From Rubrivivax sp. (GTDB lineage: Bacteria > Pseudomonadota > Gammaproteobacteria > Burkholderiales > Burkholderiaceae_C): 51,816 bases of DNA. Shown piece after piece: positions 44,613-51,816 of this stretch (positions are counted from its first letter, which is position 1; each line of letters begins with the position of its first letter). Below the pieces are notes generated by a model. It was not told the origin of the DNA. It saw only the letters and a program-made list of their open reading frames with translations, and did no database searches. The stretch is taken from the NCBI GenBank assembly GCA_027491255.1, contig JAIXWM010000019.1:1-51816 (forward strand), given 5' to 3'. Made by a program: the position numbers and the translations under genes.

Positions 44613-45323
44613 GTGTCCCCCCCGTCATTTGGTCTGGCCGGCCGCACAGCTCTGGTCACCGGTGCCGCAGGAGCCATCGGAGCCGCAATCGCACAGGCCA
44701 TGGAGGCGGCAGGCGCGCGCGGCGTCCGCGCTGACACGGTGGCGGGACCGGGGGTCATGCCCTGCGACGTGACCGATGAGAGGCAGGTGCGCAGCGTGTT
44801 CGACGCGGCAGGCAGGGTGGACATCCTGGTCTGCGCAGCCGGCATCACCCGTGCCGAGGATGTGTTCCAGGCGTCCTTGGACTCTTTCGATGCAGTGCTT
44901 CGCGTCAACGTCACAGGGACCTTTCTCTGCGCAAAGCGGGCTATGGAAGGCTTTCGCGAACGCGGCACGGGCGGGCGCATCATCCTGCTGGGTTCTGTCG
45001 TGGGCCACCAGGGCGCCCTCAAGGGCCATCTGGGCTACGCCGCCTCCAAGGGGGCCGTGCACGCCATGGCCAAGACGCTGGCCCGCACTGGCGCGCCGCT
45101 GGGCGTCACGGTCAACGCCGTAGCACCCGGCGTGGTCGAGACTGCGATGTCCGCAGCCGCCCATGGCCGTTTCGGGATCGACGCGCTGGCAGCCCAAATG
45201 CCGATGGGTCGCCTGCAGCAGGTCGAAGACATCGCCGCCGCCTGCGTCTTCCTGGCCAGCGAGGCGGGCGGCTCGATCACGGGCGCCGTGCTCGACGTCA
45301 ACGGCGGGATGCTGATGCGATGA
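44613..45323 (+). CDS. SDR family oxidoreductase, second in the sugar-acid cluster
   Basis: A 236-residue SDR from GTG 44613. The nucleotide motif is VTGAAGAIGAAIAQ; CAAG in ILVCAAGITRAED takes the place of NNAG; the catalytic serine is in LLGSVVGHQG and Y/K in LGYAASKGAVHA. It ends SITGAVLDVNGGMLMR. It is 97 bases after the first SDR and continues the operon. Two SDRs in one sugar-acid cluster suggest that one acts on the free sugar and the other on a later intermediate, as in non-phosphorylative L-fucose or L-rhamnose pathways. Confidence 0.92.
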   Translation: MSPPSFGLAGRTALVTGAAGAIGAAIAQAMEAAGARGVRADTVAGPGVMPCDVTDERQVRSVFDAAGRVDILVCAAGITRAEDVFQASLDSFDAVLRVNVTGTFLCAKRAMEGFRERGTGGRIILLGSVVGHQGALKGHLGYAASKGAVHAMAKTLARTGAPLGVTVNAVAPGVVETAMSAAAHGRFGIDALAAQMPMGRLQQVEDIAAACVFLASEAGGSITGAVLDVNGGMLMR

Positions 45324-45398
45324 GGACGCGGTGCTGAAGCGGCAGCATGCGCCTGCTGCTGGCGCCCCTGCGCGGTGCGCATCGGTCATGGTGGAACG

Positions 45399-46343
45399 AT
45401 GGCGCGGGGTCGTGTGAAAGAGGCACGCATCCTGCGCGCGAGCGGAGCCCTGGTTGGCGAAGGGCCGCTTTGGGATGACGCGCGCGGCATGCTCTGGTGG
45501 GTCGACATCAAGGGCCGCCTATTGCACTGCACGGACCCAGCCGACGCCGCGCGCGACACTACCCTGGTGCTACCCAGCCAGCCTGGCAGCCTTGCCACGT
45601 GCGCGGACGGCAGCCTGCTGGTTGCCTTGCAGGAAGGTCTGGTACGCGTCGATCCCACCCGCGGCGCGCTGTCCGCGCCGATGCGCTTCGAGATGGACTG
45701 CCCGGACAACCGCAGCAACGACGGCAAGCCGGGGCCCGACGGAGCCTTCTGGGTCGGCACGATGCCCGACCGGTGGGAAGGACATTTCACGGGTGGCTTG
45801 TGGCGCCTCGCGCCGGGCACTGCGCCACGCCGGGTCCTTGAGCGCGTCGGCTGCCCCAACGCGCTGTGCTGGAGCCCGGACGGACGGACTCTTTACTTCG
45901 CTGACAGCCGACGCCGCCGGGTGATGGCGCACGCCTTCGACCCGACGACGGGAAGCATCGGCTCGGCACACGAACTGCTGGACCTCGCCACGATGCCACA
46001 CGGGCTGCCCGACTCCGCCGTTCCCGACGGTGCGACCGTGGATGCCCAGGGGTGCATCTGGATCGCGATATGGGACGGGGCCTGCATCCTGGTGCTTTCG
46101 CCCAGCGGCGAACTCCTGCACAGGCTCGAGTTGCCGGCACAGCGACCCACCTGCCCGGCCTTCGGCGGCTGCGGGCTGGACCGGCTCTTCGTCACCACTG
46201 CGCGGTACGGGCTGCAGGCACCCGGCCCTGCTGACGGGGCGCTGCTCGTGGTCGATGACCCAGGAACCAGCGGGCTGCCCGGCACGACCCTGGCGTGGCC
46301 CTCCCATCAACCGCCCTGCCTTACTGAACAAGAGGATCCATGA
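45399..46343 (+). CDS. SMP-30/gluconolactonase family protein
   Basis: A 314-residue six-bladed propeller lactonase. Metal ligands are E21 in LVGEGPLWDD, the asparagine in PDNRSNDGKPGPDGAFWVG, and others in VGCPNALCWSPDGRTLYFAD. These proteins open sugar lactones to aldonic acids. ATG 45399 is a better start than the GTG at 45375. The stop overlaps the dehydratase start (ATGA), so the two proteins are made together; lactone opening followed by dehydration is a logical order. Confidence 0.94.
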   Translation: MARGRVKEARILRASGALVGEGPLWDDARGMLWWVDIKGRLLHCTDPADAARDTTLVLPSQPGSLATCADGSLLVALQEGLVRVDPTRGALSAPMRFEMDCPDNRSNDGKPGPDGAFWVGTMPDRWEGHFTGGLWRLAPGTAPRRVLERVGCPNALCWSPDGRTLYFADSRRRRVMAHAFDPTTGSIGSAHELLDLATMPHGLPDSAVPDGATVDAQGCIWIAIWDGACILVLSPSGELLHRLELPAQRPTCPAFGGCGLDRLFVTTARYGLQAPGPADGALLVVDDPGTSGLPGTTLAWPSHQPPCLTEQEDP

Positions 46344-47521
46344 AGATAACCGCCTTGCGCACCCATGTCGTCGACGCGTTCCGCGCCAATTTTGTCTTCG
46401 TCGTCCTGGAGACAGACTCCGGGCTGACCGGGGTGGGCGAAGGCACGCTCGAGATGCGCGAACGCGCTGTCGCGGCCATGATCGAGGAATGCGGCCGCGC
46501 CCTGATGGGCCAGGACCCGTTCGCCGTCGAGCATCATGTCGAGACCATGCTGCGCGAGAGCTACTGGCGCACAGGCCCGGTGCTTCGCTCGGCCCTGAGC
46601 GCGCTCGAGGCCGCGATGCTCGACATCAAGGGCAAGGCGCTCGGTGTGCCGGTGTACCACCTCCTCGGTGGCGCCCACCGCACCCGGGTGTCCTGCTACG
46701 CCAACGCATGGTTCACGGGCGCCCGTGAACCGGAAGAATTCGCCCGCAAGGCCGAAGCCGCGCTGGCGATGGGCTTCAACGCCTTGAAATGGGATCCGTT
46801 CGGCACCGCCTGGATGCAGATGGACGGCCGGGCGAGGCGCAAGGCGATCGCCATCGTCCGCGCCGTGCGCGATGCCGTCGGACCCGAGGTCGACTTGATG
46901 ATCGAGGGGCACGGCCGCCTGGACGTGCCAACAGCCATCGCGATGGCACATGAACTCGCCCCCTTTCGCCCGGCCTGGTTCGAGGAGCCGATTCCGCCTG
47001 ACAGCATCGACGCGATGGCCGAAGTCAAGCGGGGCTCGCCCATCCCCGTCGCCACCGGCGAAAGACTTTACGAGCCGCACCGCTTCCAGGAGTTGCTTGC
47101 CAAACAGGCGGTGGACGTTCTGCAGCCCGACGTCTGCCACGCCGGAGGCCTGGCGGAAACCAAGCGCATTGCTTGGCTTGCACAACTCGCCTTCAAGCCC
47201 GTTGCGCCGCACAACCCGATGGGACCCGTGGGCAACGCAATGACGCTGCATCTGGCGGCCGCCATTCCGAACTTCATGGTCCTGGAGACGATGGCGACCG
47301 ACGTGCCCTGGCGCGCCGAGATCGTGCCAGGCGAGGACCTCACGCTGGAAGACGGCTGGATGGTCATTCCTGACAAGCCGGGCCTGGGCATCGAGATCGA
47401 TGAGGCCGCCTGTGCCCGCCATCCCTATCGACCGTACGATCTGCGCCACTATCGCGGCACGCTCACGGACATCCGCCCGGCCGACTGCAAGCCCTTCTTC
47501 CGATTGCGCCGCAGTGCATGA
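46340..47521 (+). CDS. Galactonate-dehydratase-like enolase superfamily enzyme
   Basis: A 393-residue enolase-superfamily sugar-acid dehydratase. The residues align with E. coli D-galactonate dehydratase at a constant shift of six: metal ligands E189, E215, E241 and catalytic H191 and H291 correspond to D183, E209, E235, H185 and H285. The first ligand is glutamate here (IEGHGR) instead of aspartate. K150 lies in ALKWDPFG. It removes water from an aldonate to give a 2-keto-3-deoxy acid. Coupled to the lactonase by an ATGA overlap. Galactonate is one candidate; another aldonate is equally possible. Confidence 0.92.
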   Translation: MKITALRTHVVDAFRANFVFVVLETDSGLTGVGEGTLEMRERAVAAMIEECGRALMGQDPFAVEHHVETMLRESYWRTGPVLRSALSALEAAMLDIKGKALGVPVYHLLGGAHRTRVSCYANAWFTGAREPEEFARKAEAALAMGFNALKWDPFGTAWMQMDGRARRKAIAIVRAVRDAVGPEVDLMIEGHGRLDVPTAIAMAHELAPFRPAWFEEPIPPDSIDAMAEVKRGSPIPVATGERLYEPHRFQELLAKQAVDVLQPDVCHAGGLAETKRIAWLAQLAFKPVAPHNPMGPVGNAMTLHLAAAIPNFMVLETMATDVPWRAEIVPGEDLTLEDGWMVIPDKPGLGIEIDEAACARHPYRPYDLRHYRGTLTDIRPADCKPFFRLRRSA

Positions 47522-47587
47522 TCCCCCTGGGCGGTCGCGCGCTGGGGAACCCCGCGCACCGCCCGCCGGCCGTGGCGGCCCTGCTCG

Positions 47588-47607
47588 TGGGCGCATCATC
47601 GCGCCCA
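47588..47607. terminator. Hairpin between convergent dehydratase and Bug genes
   Basis: TGGGCGC, ATCATC, GCGCCCA is a perfect 7 bp stem in the gap between the two convergent stops. Likely bidirectional terminator, though no T-tract follows. Confidence 0.4.
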
Positions 47608-47621
47608 GGGCCAGCCCGGGA

Positions 47622-48674
47622 TCAGTTGGCGGTGATTTGGGCCTTGGAGGCCAGATCACGCCAGCGCGCGATGTCGGCGTTGACGCGCTGTCGCAGCACC
47701 TGCGAGTCGGACAACAACAGTTGCCCGCCCTGCGCGCGGACGCGCTCCGCCAGGCCCGGATGCCCACGCAGGCTTGCCAAGGCGGCAAGGACCTTCTCGA
47801 CGATGGGCTGGGGTGTCCCGCGCGGCGCGAACAGTGCCGTCCAGGCCAGGGTGTCGAAGTCGGCCACGCCTTGCTCCATCAGCGTGCGTACACCCGGCAC
47901 CAAGGGGCTGCGCGCCTCGGCTGTCACAGCGATGACCCGGACTTCCCCTGTGCGCACCTGACCGACGATGTTGGAGAGGTTGTTGAAGTTCGCGTGCGCT
48001 TCGCCTGCGACCAGCGCGCGCGCCATGTCAGGCGCGCCCTTGTAGGGCACGGCGACGAGGTCTAAGCCGGTCCTCAACTTGAACAACTCGGTCATCATGT
48101 GCGCCGACCCGCCCGGCGCAGTGATGGCGAAGTTGATCTCGCCGGGCCGCTTGCGCAAGGTGTCCAGCAGGCCGGCCACGTCACTCACCTGAGGCAGGGC
48201 CTTGGCGCTCACAACGAGCACGTTCGGCCCCGTGACCAGCAGAGAAATAGGATCGAGATCGCGCTCCAGGTCGTAGCGCAGGTCCTTGTAGATCGCCGCG
48301 TTGATCGCGTTCGAGCCCGCGTTGCCGACCAGAAACGTGTACCCATCCGCCGGGGACCGGACGGCGGCCTCCACACCGATGCGGCCTCCTGCACCGGGCT
48401 TGTTGTCGATCACGATGGCAGCGTTGTTCAGCGCCTGCGACAACAGCGGGGCGATCATGCGTATGTAGACGTCGTTGCCCGAGCCGGCCTGGTCCGGTGC
48501 AATGACCTTGATCGGCCGATCGGGCCACCGGGCCACGTCGGCAGCGGCCGAGACCTGCGCTCGCGCAGTTCCGGCAAGGGCAAGAGCAGCCAGTAGCGCA
48601 CCGGCATCTCGACGCCGCAGCGAGCCTGGCCTCGCTGCCTGCCTTGCGCTTGCGTTGCAGATAATTCGGGCCAT
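47622..48674 (-). CDS. Bug-family tripartite tricarboxylate transporter substrate-binding protein
   Basis: A 350-residue Bug/TctC-type binding protein. After a signal peptide (GALLAALALAGTARAQ, ending near residue 40) come WPDRPIKVIAPDQAGSGNDV, NKPGAGGRIGVEAAVRSPAD and INFAITAPGGSAHMMTELF, all family marks. ATG 48674 is preferred over TTG 48686. It is divergent from the GntR gene, with two TGATCA operators in between, so it is in the same regulon as the TRAP operon. No TctA/TctB genes accompany it; it may serve as a sensor or a second uptake route. Confidence 0.92.
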   Translation of the reverse strand: MARIICNASARQAARPGSLRRRDAGALLAALALAGTARAQVSAAADVARWPDRPIKVIAPDQAGSGNDVYIRMIAPLLSQALNNAAIVIDNKPGAGGRIGVEAAVRSPADGYTFLVGNAGSNAINAAIYKDLRYDLERDLDPISLLVTGPNVLVVSAKALPQVSDVAGLLDTLRKRPGEINFAITAPGGSAHMMTELFKLRTGLDLVAVPYKGAPDMARALVAGEAHANFNNLSNIVGQVRTGEVRVIAVTAEARSPLVPGVRTLMEQGVADFDTLAWTALFAPRGTPQPIVEKVLAALASLRGHPGLAERVRAQGGQLLLSDSQVLRQRVNADIARWRDLASKAQITAN

Positions 48675-48704
48675 ACTTCGCTCCAAAAGTAGGTTGAACG
48701 GACA

Positions 48705-48719
48705 ATTATGATCATAAAA
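48705..48719. promoter_or_regulatory. GntR-type operator 3, Bug promoter
   Basis: ATTATGATCATAAAA is centred on TGATCA at 48709-48714. On the minus strand it contains CATAAT at 48706-48711, a good -10 for the Bug gene, so bound repressor would cover the promoter. Confidence 0.65.
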
Positions 48720-48733
48720 GACTCATTTCAAGA

Positions 48734-48750
48734 TTTTTTGATCATAAAAA
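48734..48750. promoter_or_regulatory. GntR-type operator 4, GntR/Bug divergent region
   Basis: TTTTTTGATCATAAAAA is centred on TGATCA at 48739-48744, 30 bp from operator 3. The arms TTTT and AAAA complete a long palindrome, the best of the four. Confidence 0.7.
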
Positions 48751-48793
48751 TGCAACAGCTTGTCCATACGACCCAGTGCCGGGGGACCAGGGC

Positions 48794-49504
48794 ATGAAGC
48801 GGGCCTCCGCCGCAGGCCAGGAAGCCGAGAGCCTCGTCGACCCGGTGGCCGCGGCCATCACGGAGCTGGTACTCGACGGCACCTACGGTCCCGGTGACCG
48901 GCTCAAGCTGTCAGACTTGGCTGCGCGGCTGGGTCTGAGCGTCACACCCATCCGGGAGGCTCTCTGGAAGCTGGAAGGCAGCGGGCTGGTGCAGAACCAT
49001 CCCAACCGCGGGGCGGTGGTGAGGGTGATCGACGCCGCTCACATCCGTAACGTCTACGACGTGCGCGGCGCGCTCGATGCCATGCTCGTGGAGAAGGCCA
49101 TGGACTGCGTCACCAGCGCCCAACTCGCGACCATCGACGATGCCCGCCGCGCCTACGAAGCCGCTGTCGAGCGGGATGACCCGCGAAGCATCCTCGCCGC
49201 CGATCTGGCATTTCACGAGTCCATCCGCCGCATCACCGGCAACGACGTGGCCATGGAGGTGATGCGATCGTCGTTCCAGCTGATCGCAACCTTCAGGCTT
49301 CGCCTGGGGTTCGACGCCGACCGGACACGGGAGGTGATCGATGAGCATGCGGAGATCGTCGAGGCCATACGCCGGGGTGACCGAGCCGCCGCAGCGCAGC
49401 GCATGCGCCAGCATGCGAACGGAGCGCGGGCCAGCCTGGAGCGGGCCTGGAGCGAGCGCCAGGCCACCGCCGAGTTGCAGGGGCGCAGGAAGCGCCGCAC
49501 CTGA
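48794..49504 (+). CDS. GntR family transcriptional regulator (FadR/FCD type)
   Basis: A 236-residue GntR regulator with an N-terminal winged helix (about 15-80: LKLSDLAARLGLSVTPIREA, LWKLEGSGLVQNHPNRGAVV) and a C-terminal FCD ligand domain. Metal-type residues of FCD are the D and H in AADLAFHESIRRITGN and H in VIDEHAEIVEAIRRGD. ATG 48794 is preferred; GTG 48776 would add six residues. FCD regulators often sense sugar acids or other carboxylates. Four TGATCA palindromes near its own start and at the TRAP operon point to one regulon. Confidence 0.94.
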   Translation: MKRASAAGQEAESLVDPVAAAITELVLDGTYGPGDRLKLSDLAARLGLSVTPIREALWKLEGSGLVQNHPNRGAVVRVIDAAHIRNVYDVRGALDAMLVEKAMDCVTSAQLATIDDARRAYEAAVERDDPRSILAADLAFHESIRRITGNDVAMEVMRSSFQLIATFRLRLGFDADRTREVIDEHAEIVEAIRRGDRAAAAQRMRQHANGARASLERAWSERQATAELQGRRKRRT

Positions 49505-49635
49505 CGAGTCGGCGACCGTTCGAGCAGGGCTGCAGGTGGCGGGTTCACGCTCAAGGGCCAGTCGCACAGGCCCTGGATCAGCCCAGGCTTGAGCGTGCGC
49601 ATCCCCGCCGGTGGCGCGTGCGGCCCAATGCGCCC

Positions 49636-50280
49636 ATGGACACCCTCTCGAAACTCGCCCTCGGCCTGATCGGCCGCAACCGGCCGCGCCCGCTGCAGGG
49701 GCCGGCATCGCGCACCGTGGTGCTGCCGCCGGCGCGGCGTACCGGCGGCCTGCCGCTGATGGAAGCGCTGGCCGCACGCCGTTCGGAGCGCGCGTTCTCA
49801 CCGCGGACGCTGGACGATCAGCTGCTGGCCGACCTGCTGTGGGCGGCCACCGGCATCAACCGGCCGGCCGACGGCGGGCGTACCGCCCCGAGCGCGATGC
49901 ACGCGCAGGAGATCGACCTCTACGCCGCGCTGCCCACCGGGCTGTACCGCTACGAGCCGCAGGAACACCGCCTCGCGCTGGCCATCGACAGCGACGTGCG
50001 CCGCGTCACCGGCTACCAGGACTTCGTCGACGATGCGGCGCTGGACCTCGTCTTGGTGGCCGACCACCGCCGCATGGGGCGCGTTCCGGCCCCGCAGCGC
50101 GAGTCCTACGCCAGCTGCGCCGCCGGCGCGATGGCGCAGAACGTCTACCTCTTCTGTGCCTCGGCCGGGCTGGCCACCGTGCTGCGCGCCTGGTTCGACC
50201 GCCCGGCGCTCGCGCATGCCATGGGCCTGGGCGACGACGAGCAGGTGCTGTTCGCGCAGACGGTGGGGTATCGGGGCTAG
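49636..50280 (+). CDS. Nitroreductase family protein (SagB/ThcOx-like)
   Basis: A 214-residue FMN-dependent nitroreductase-fold protein. It contains MEALAARRSERAFSPRTLDD, LLADLLWAATGINRPADGG, GRTAPSAMHAQEIDLY and GAMAQNVYLFCASAGLATVL, all typical of the SagB-type group. The N-terminus (about 1-40) may carry a weak secretion or anchor signal. ATG 49636 is preferred over GTG 49618. Its stop overlaps that of the convergent flavoprotein (CTAG at 50277-50280). Physiological role unknown. Confidence 0.92.
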   Translation: MDTLSKLALGLIGRNRPRPLQGPASRTVVLPPARRTGGLPLMEALAARRSERAFSPRTLDDQLLADLLWAATGINRPADGGRTAPSAMHAQEIDLYAALPTGLYRYEPQEHRLALAIDSDVRRVTGYQDFVDDAALDLVLVADHRRMGRVPAPQRESYASCAAGAMAQNVYLFCASAGLATVLRAWFDRPALAHAMGLGDDEQVLFAQTVGYRG

Positions 50281-51725
50281 ACAGGCTCCGGCGTCCCACC
50301 GGCGGCACAGCGGCGCCACCAGTCTGCGGCCCCGGCCCCGGCCGCGCGGCCGGTCGCGAAACACGCGGTCAGCAAGTAGCCGCCGGTGGGCGCCTCCCAG
50401 TCCAGCATCTCGCCGGCGCAGAACACGCCCGGGCGGGCCTGCAGCATCAGCGGGGTCTGAGGCGCTGTGGCCAGCGCCTCGAAACGCACCCCGCCGGCGG
50501 TGCTGATGGCCTCGTCCAGCGGCCGGCAGCGCCGCACCGTCAGCGGCAGCGCCTTGATGGCGCGGGCCAGCGCGACGGGGTCGGCCATCGCCTCGCGCGG
50601 CAGGCACTCGTGCAGCAGCCCCATCTTCACGCCGTCGAGCCCGAGTCGCGACTTCAGGTGCGTCGCCAGCGAGCGGCTGCCGCGCGGGCGCGCCACCTCG
50701 GCGGCGACGAAGGCGGCCTCGCGCCCGGGCAGCAGGTCGAGGTGAAACGTGGCCTGCCCCTGCTGCGCCAGCGTCTGCCGCAGGGCCGCGGACGCGGCGT
50801 AGACAAGGCTGCCCTCGACGCCGGTGGCGGTGACGACAAACTCGCCCTTCTGGCGGCGCCGCACGGGCGGGCCGATGGCCGCGAACGCGGCGCCGCGGCC
50901 GGTGCCGCGATCGACATCGCCGGCGGGCGCGACAAAGGACGCGTCCGCACCCACGCCTTCGTCCGGCTCGTCCCACTCGATGGCCACCGTCTTCAGGGGC
51001 GCGCCGGCGTGGCGCGTGCTGAAGTGCGCGCTCCAGCCGACGTCGAAGCCGCAGTTGGCGGGCTCGAGCTCGCGCACATCCACGCCGCTGGCGCGCAGCC
51101 AGGGCACCCAGGCCCCGTCGGACCCCAGCCGCGCCCAGCTCGCACCGCCCAGCGCCAGAACGGTGGCGGCCGGACGCGCCTGCTGCGCGCCCGAGGGGGT
51201 CTCGAAGCCCAAGGCGCCATCGTCAGCCCAGCCGGTCCAACGCCAGCGCATGTGGAAGCGCACGCCCTGCTGGCGCAGGCGGTGCATCCACGCGCGCAGC
51301 AGCGGCGCAGCCTTCATGTCGACCGGGAACACCCGCCCCGAGCTGCCGACGAAGGTCTCCACCCCCAGGGCGCGCGCCCACTCGCGCAGCGCCTGGCTGC
51401 CGAAGCGGTCCAGCAGCGGCGCCAGCACGCCAGCGCGCTCGCGGTAGCGGCTGACGAAGGCCGGCGCCGGCTCGGCGTGGGTCAGGTTCAGCCCGCCCTT
51501 GCCCGCGAGCAGGAACTTTCGCCCCGCCGAGGGCATGGCGTCGTAGACATCGACCGGCACACCGGCCAGCGCGAGGGTCTCGGCCGCCATCAGGCCGGCG
51601 GGGCCGGCGCCGATGACGGCGACCGAGGGGGGAGCGAGGGCGGGAGTGGGCACGGGAAAGGGAAACGGGGCAGGACAACCGTCGATCCGCGGGCCGTGGA
51701 GCCTGGGGCCGATGCGCATTCGCAT
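50277..51725 (-). CDS. TIGR03862-type NAD(P)/FAD-dependent oxidoreductase (HI0933-like flavoprotein)
   Basis: A 482-residue flavoprotein. The FAD motif VAVIGAGPAGLMAAETLA is at about residue 35, followed by AGRKFLLAGKGGLNLTHAEP and later VLALGGASWARLGSDG, the HI0933/YhiN signatures. The C-terminal GVFCAGEMLDWEAPTGGYLL is diagnostic of the TIGR03862 branch. From ATG 51725 the first 34 residues precede the FAD fold and are Pro-rich. A (GCAGACC) tandem repeat begins ten bases upstream. That repeat has no stop in any frame on this strand, so the true N-terminus could lie beyond the window. Confidence 0.93.
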   Translation of the reverse strand: MRMRIGPRLHGPRIDGCPAPFPFPVPTPALAPPSVAVIGAGPAGLMAAETLALAGVPVDVYDAMPSAGRKFLLAGKGGLNLTHAEPAPAFVSRYRERAGVLAPLLDRFGSQALREWARALGVETFVGSSGRVFPVDMKAAPLLRAWMHRLRQQGVRFHMRWRWTGWADDGALGFETPSGAQQARPAATVLALGGASWARLGSDGAWVPWLRASGVDVRELEPANCGFDVGWSAHFSTRHAGAPLKTVAIEWDEPDEGVGADASFVAPAGDVDRGTGRGAAFAAIGPPVRRRQKGEFVVTATGVEGSLVYAASAALRQTLAQQGQATFHLDLLPGREAAFVAAEVARPRGSRSLATHLKSRLGLDGVKMGLLHECLPREAMADPVALARAIKALPLTVRRCRPLDEAISTAGGVRFEALATAPQTPLMLQARPGVFCAGEMLDWEAPTGGYLLTACFATGRAAGAGAADWWRRCAAGGTPEPV

Positions 51726-51734
51726 GCGCGCACG

Positions 51735-51816
51735 GACCGCAGACCGCAGACCGCAGACCGCAGACCGCAGACCGCAGACCGCAGACCGCAGACCGCAGAC
51801 CGCAGACCGCAGACCG
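51735..51816. repeat. Heptanucleotide tandem repeat GACCGCA, about 11.7 copies, running off the window
   Basis: The unit GACCGCA is repeated without error from 51735 to the last base. It lies ten bases upstream of the minus-strand flavoprotein start. Seven is not a multiple of three, so loss or gain of a unit would shift any frame that runs through it. The full length cannot be seen. Confidence 0.95.

Noticed and set aside
51735..51816. CRISPR array
   Set aside because: The unit is seven bases with no spacers, so it is a simple tandem repeat.

Overview
The window is about 52 kb of very GC-rich chromosome that reads like a beta-proteobacterium of the order Burkholderiales (Comamonadaceae / Sphaerotilaceae type). 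Grounds: two Bug-family (TctC-like) periplasmic binding proteins, a Thiobacillus-type GshA, a sigma-54-type glnK-amtB unit, a fused MEMO1-AMMECR1 protein, and many genes with a -10-like hexamer 6-8 bases before the start codon. The genus is inference. I found no rRNA, tRNA, CRISPR, prophage or intact insertion sequence.

Layout. (1) 1-3554: a leftward operon (Bug binding protein, enolase-superfamily enzyme, start of an ABC binding protein) with a divergent LysR regulator. (2) 3559-10628: amidohydrolase and divergent flavin monooxygenase, HAD phosphatase, SDR plus AraC regulator, membrane protein, FAD-dependent oxidoreductase. (3) 10786-15926: membrane protein, sterol-desaturase-like enzyme, MEMO1-AMMECR1 fusion, PhoD-type phosphatase. 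(4) 16104-25639: housekeeping genes comM, glnK-amtB, gshA, a SemiSWEET, dacB, tsaB-rimI and a family 4 uracil-DNA glycosylase. (5) 25774-35432: a LacI-controlled operon with a complete ABC importer, alpha/beta hydrolase, bicupin and HpcH/HpaI aldolase, faced by a sugar-isomerase-like gene and followed by a broken second copy of the aldolase 3' end. (6) 35585-40805: a PIN/UPF0175 toxin-antitoxin pair, a PQQ-type sugar dehydrogenase, trhO, a DinB protein and an RluA-type pseudouridine synthase. (7) 40833-49504: a sugar-acid cassette with a TRAP importer, two SDRs, an SMP-30 lactonase, a galactonate-dehydratase-like enzyme, a Bug protein and a GntR regulator. (8) 49636-51816: a nitroreductase, a TIGR03862-type flavoprotein and a heptanucleotide tandem repeat running off the end.

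How it fits together. Three separately regulated modules (LysR, LacI, GntR) take up and break down sugars or sugar acids using four transporter types. The GntR module contains a plausible chain of sugar oxidation, lactone opening and dehydration but no aldolase; the LacI module has an aldolase that could act on such a product. Operators are visible: two TTGCAT-N4-ATGCAA palindromes before lacI, and four TGATCA palindromes, in two pairs with 30-31 bp spacing, at the two ends of the GntR module.

All assignments come from reading the sequence. No homology search or structure prediction was run, so substrates are inference.
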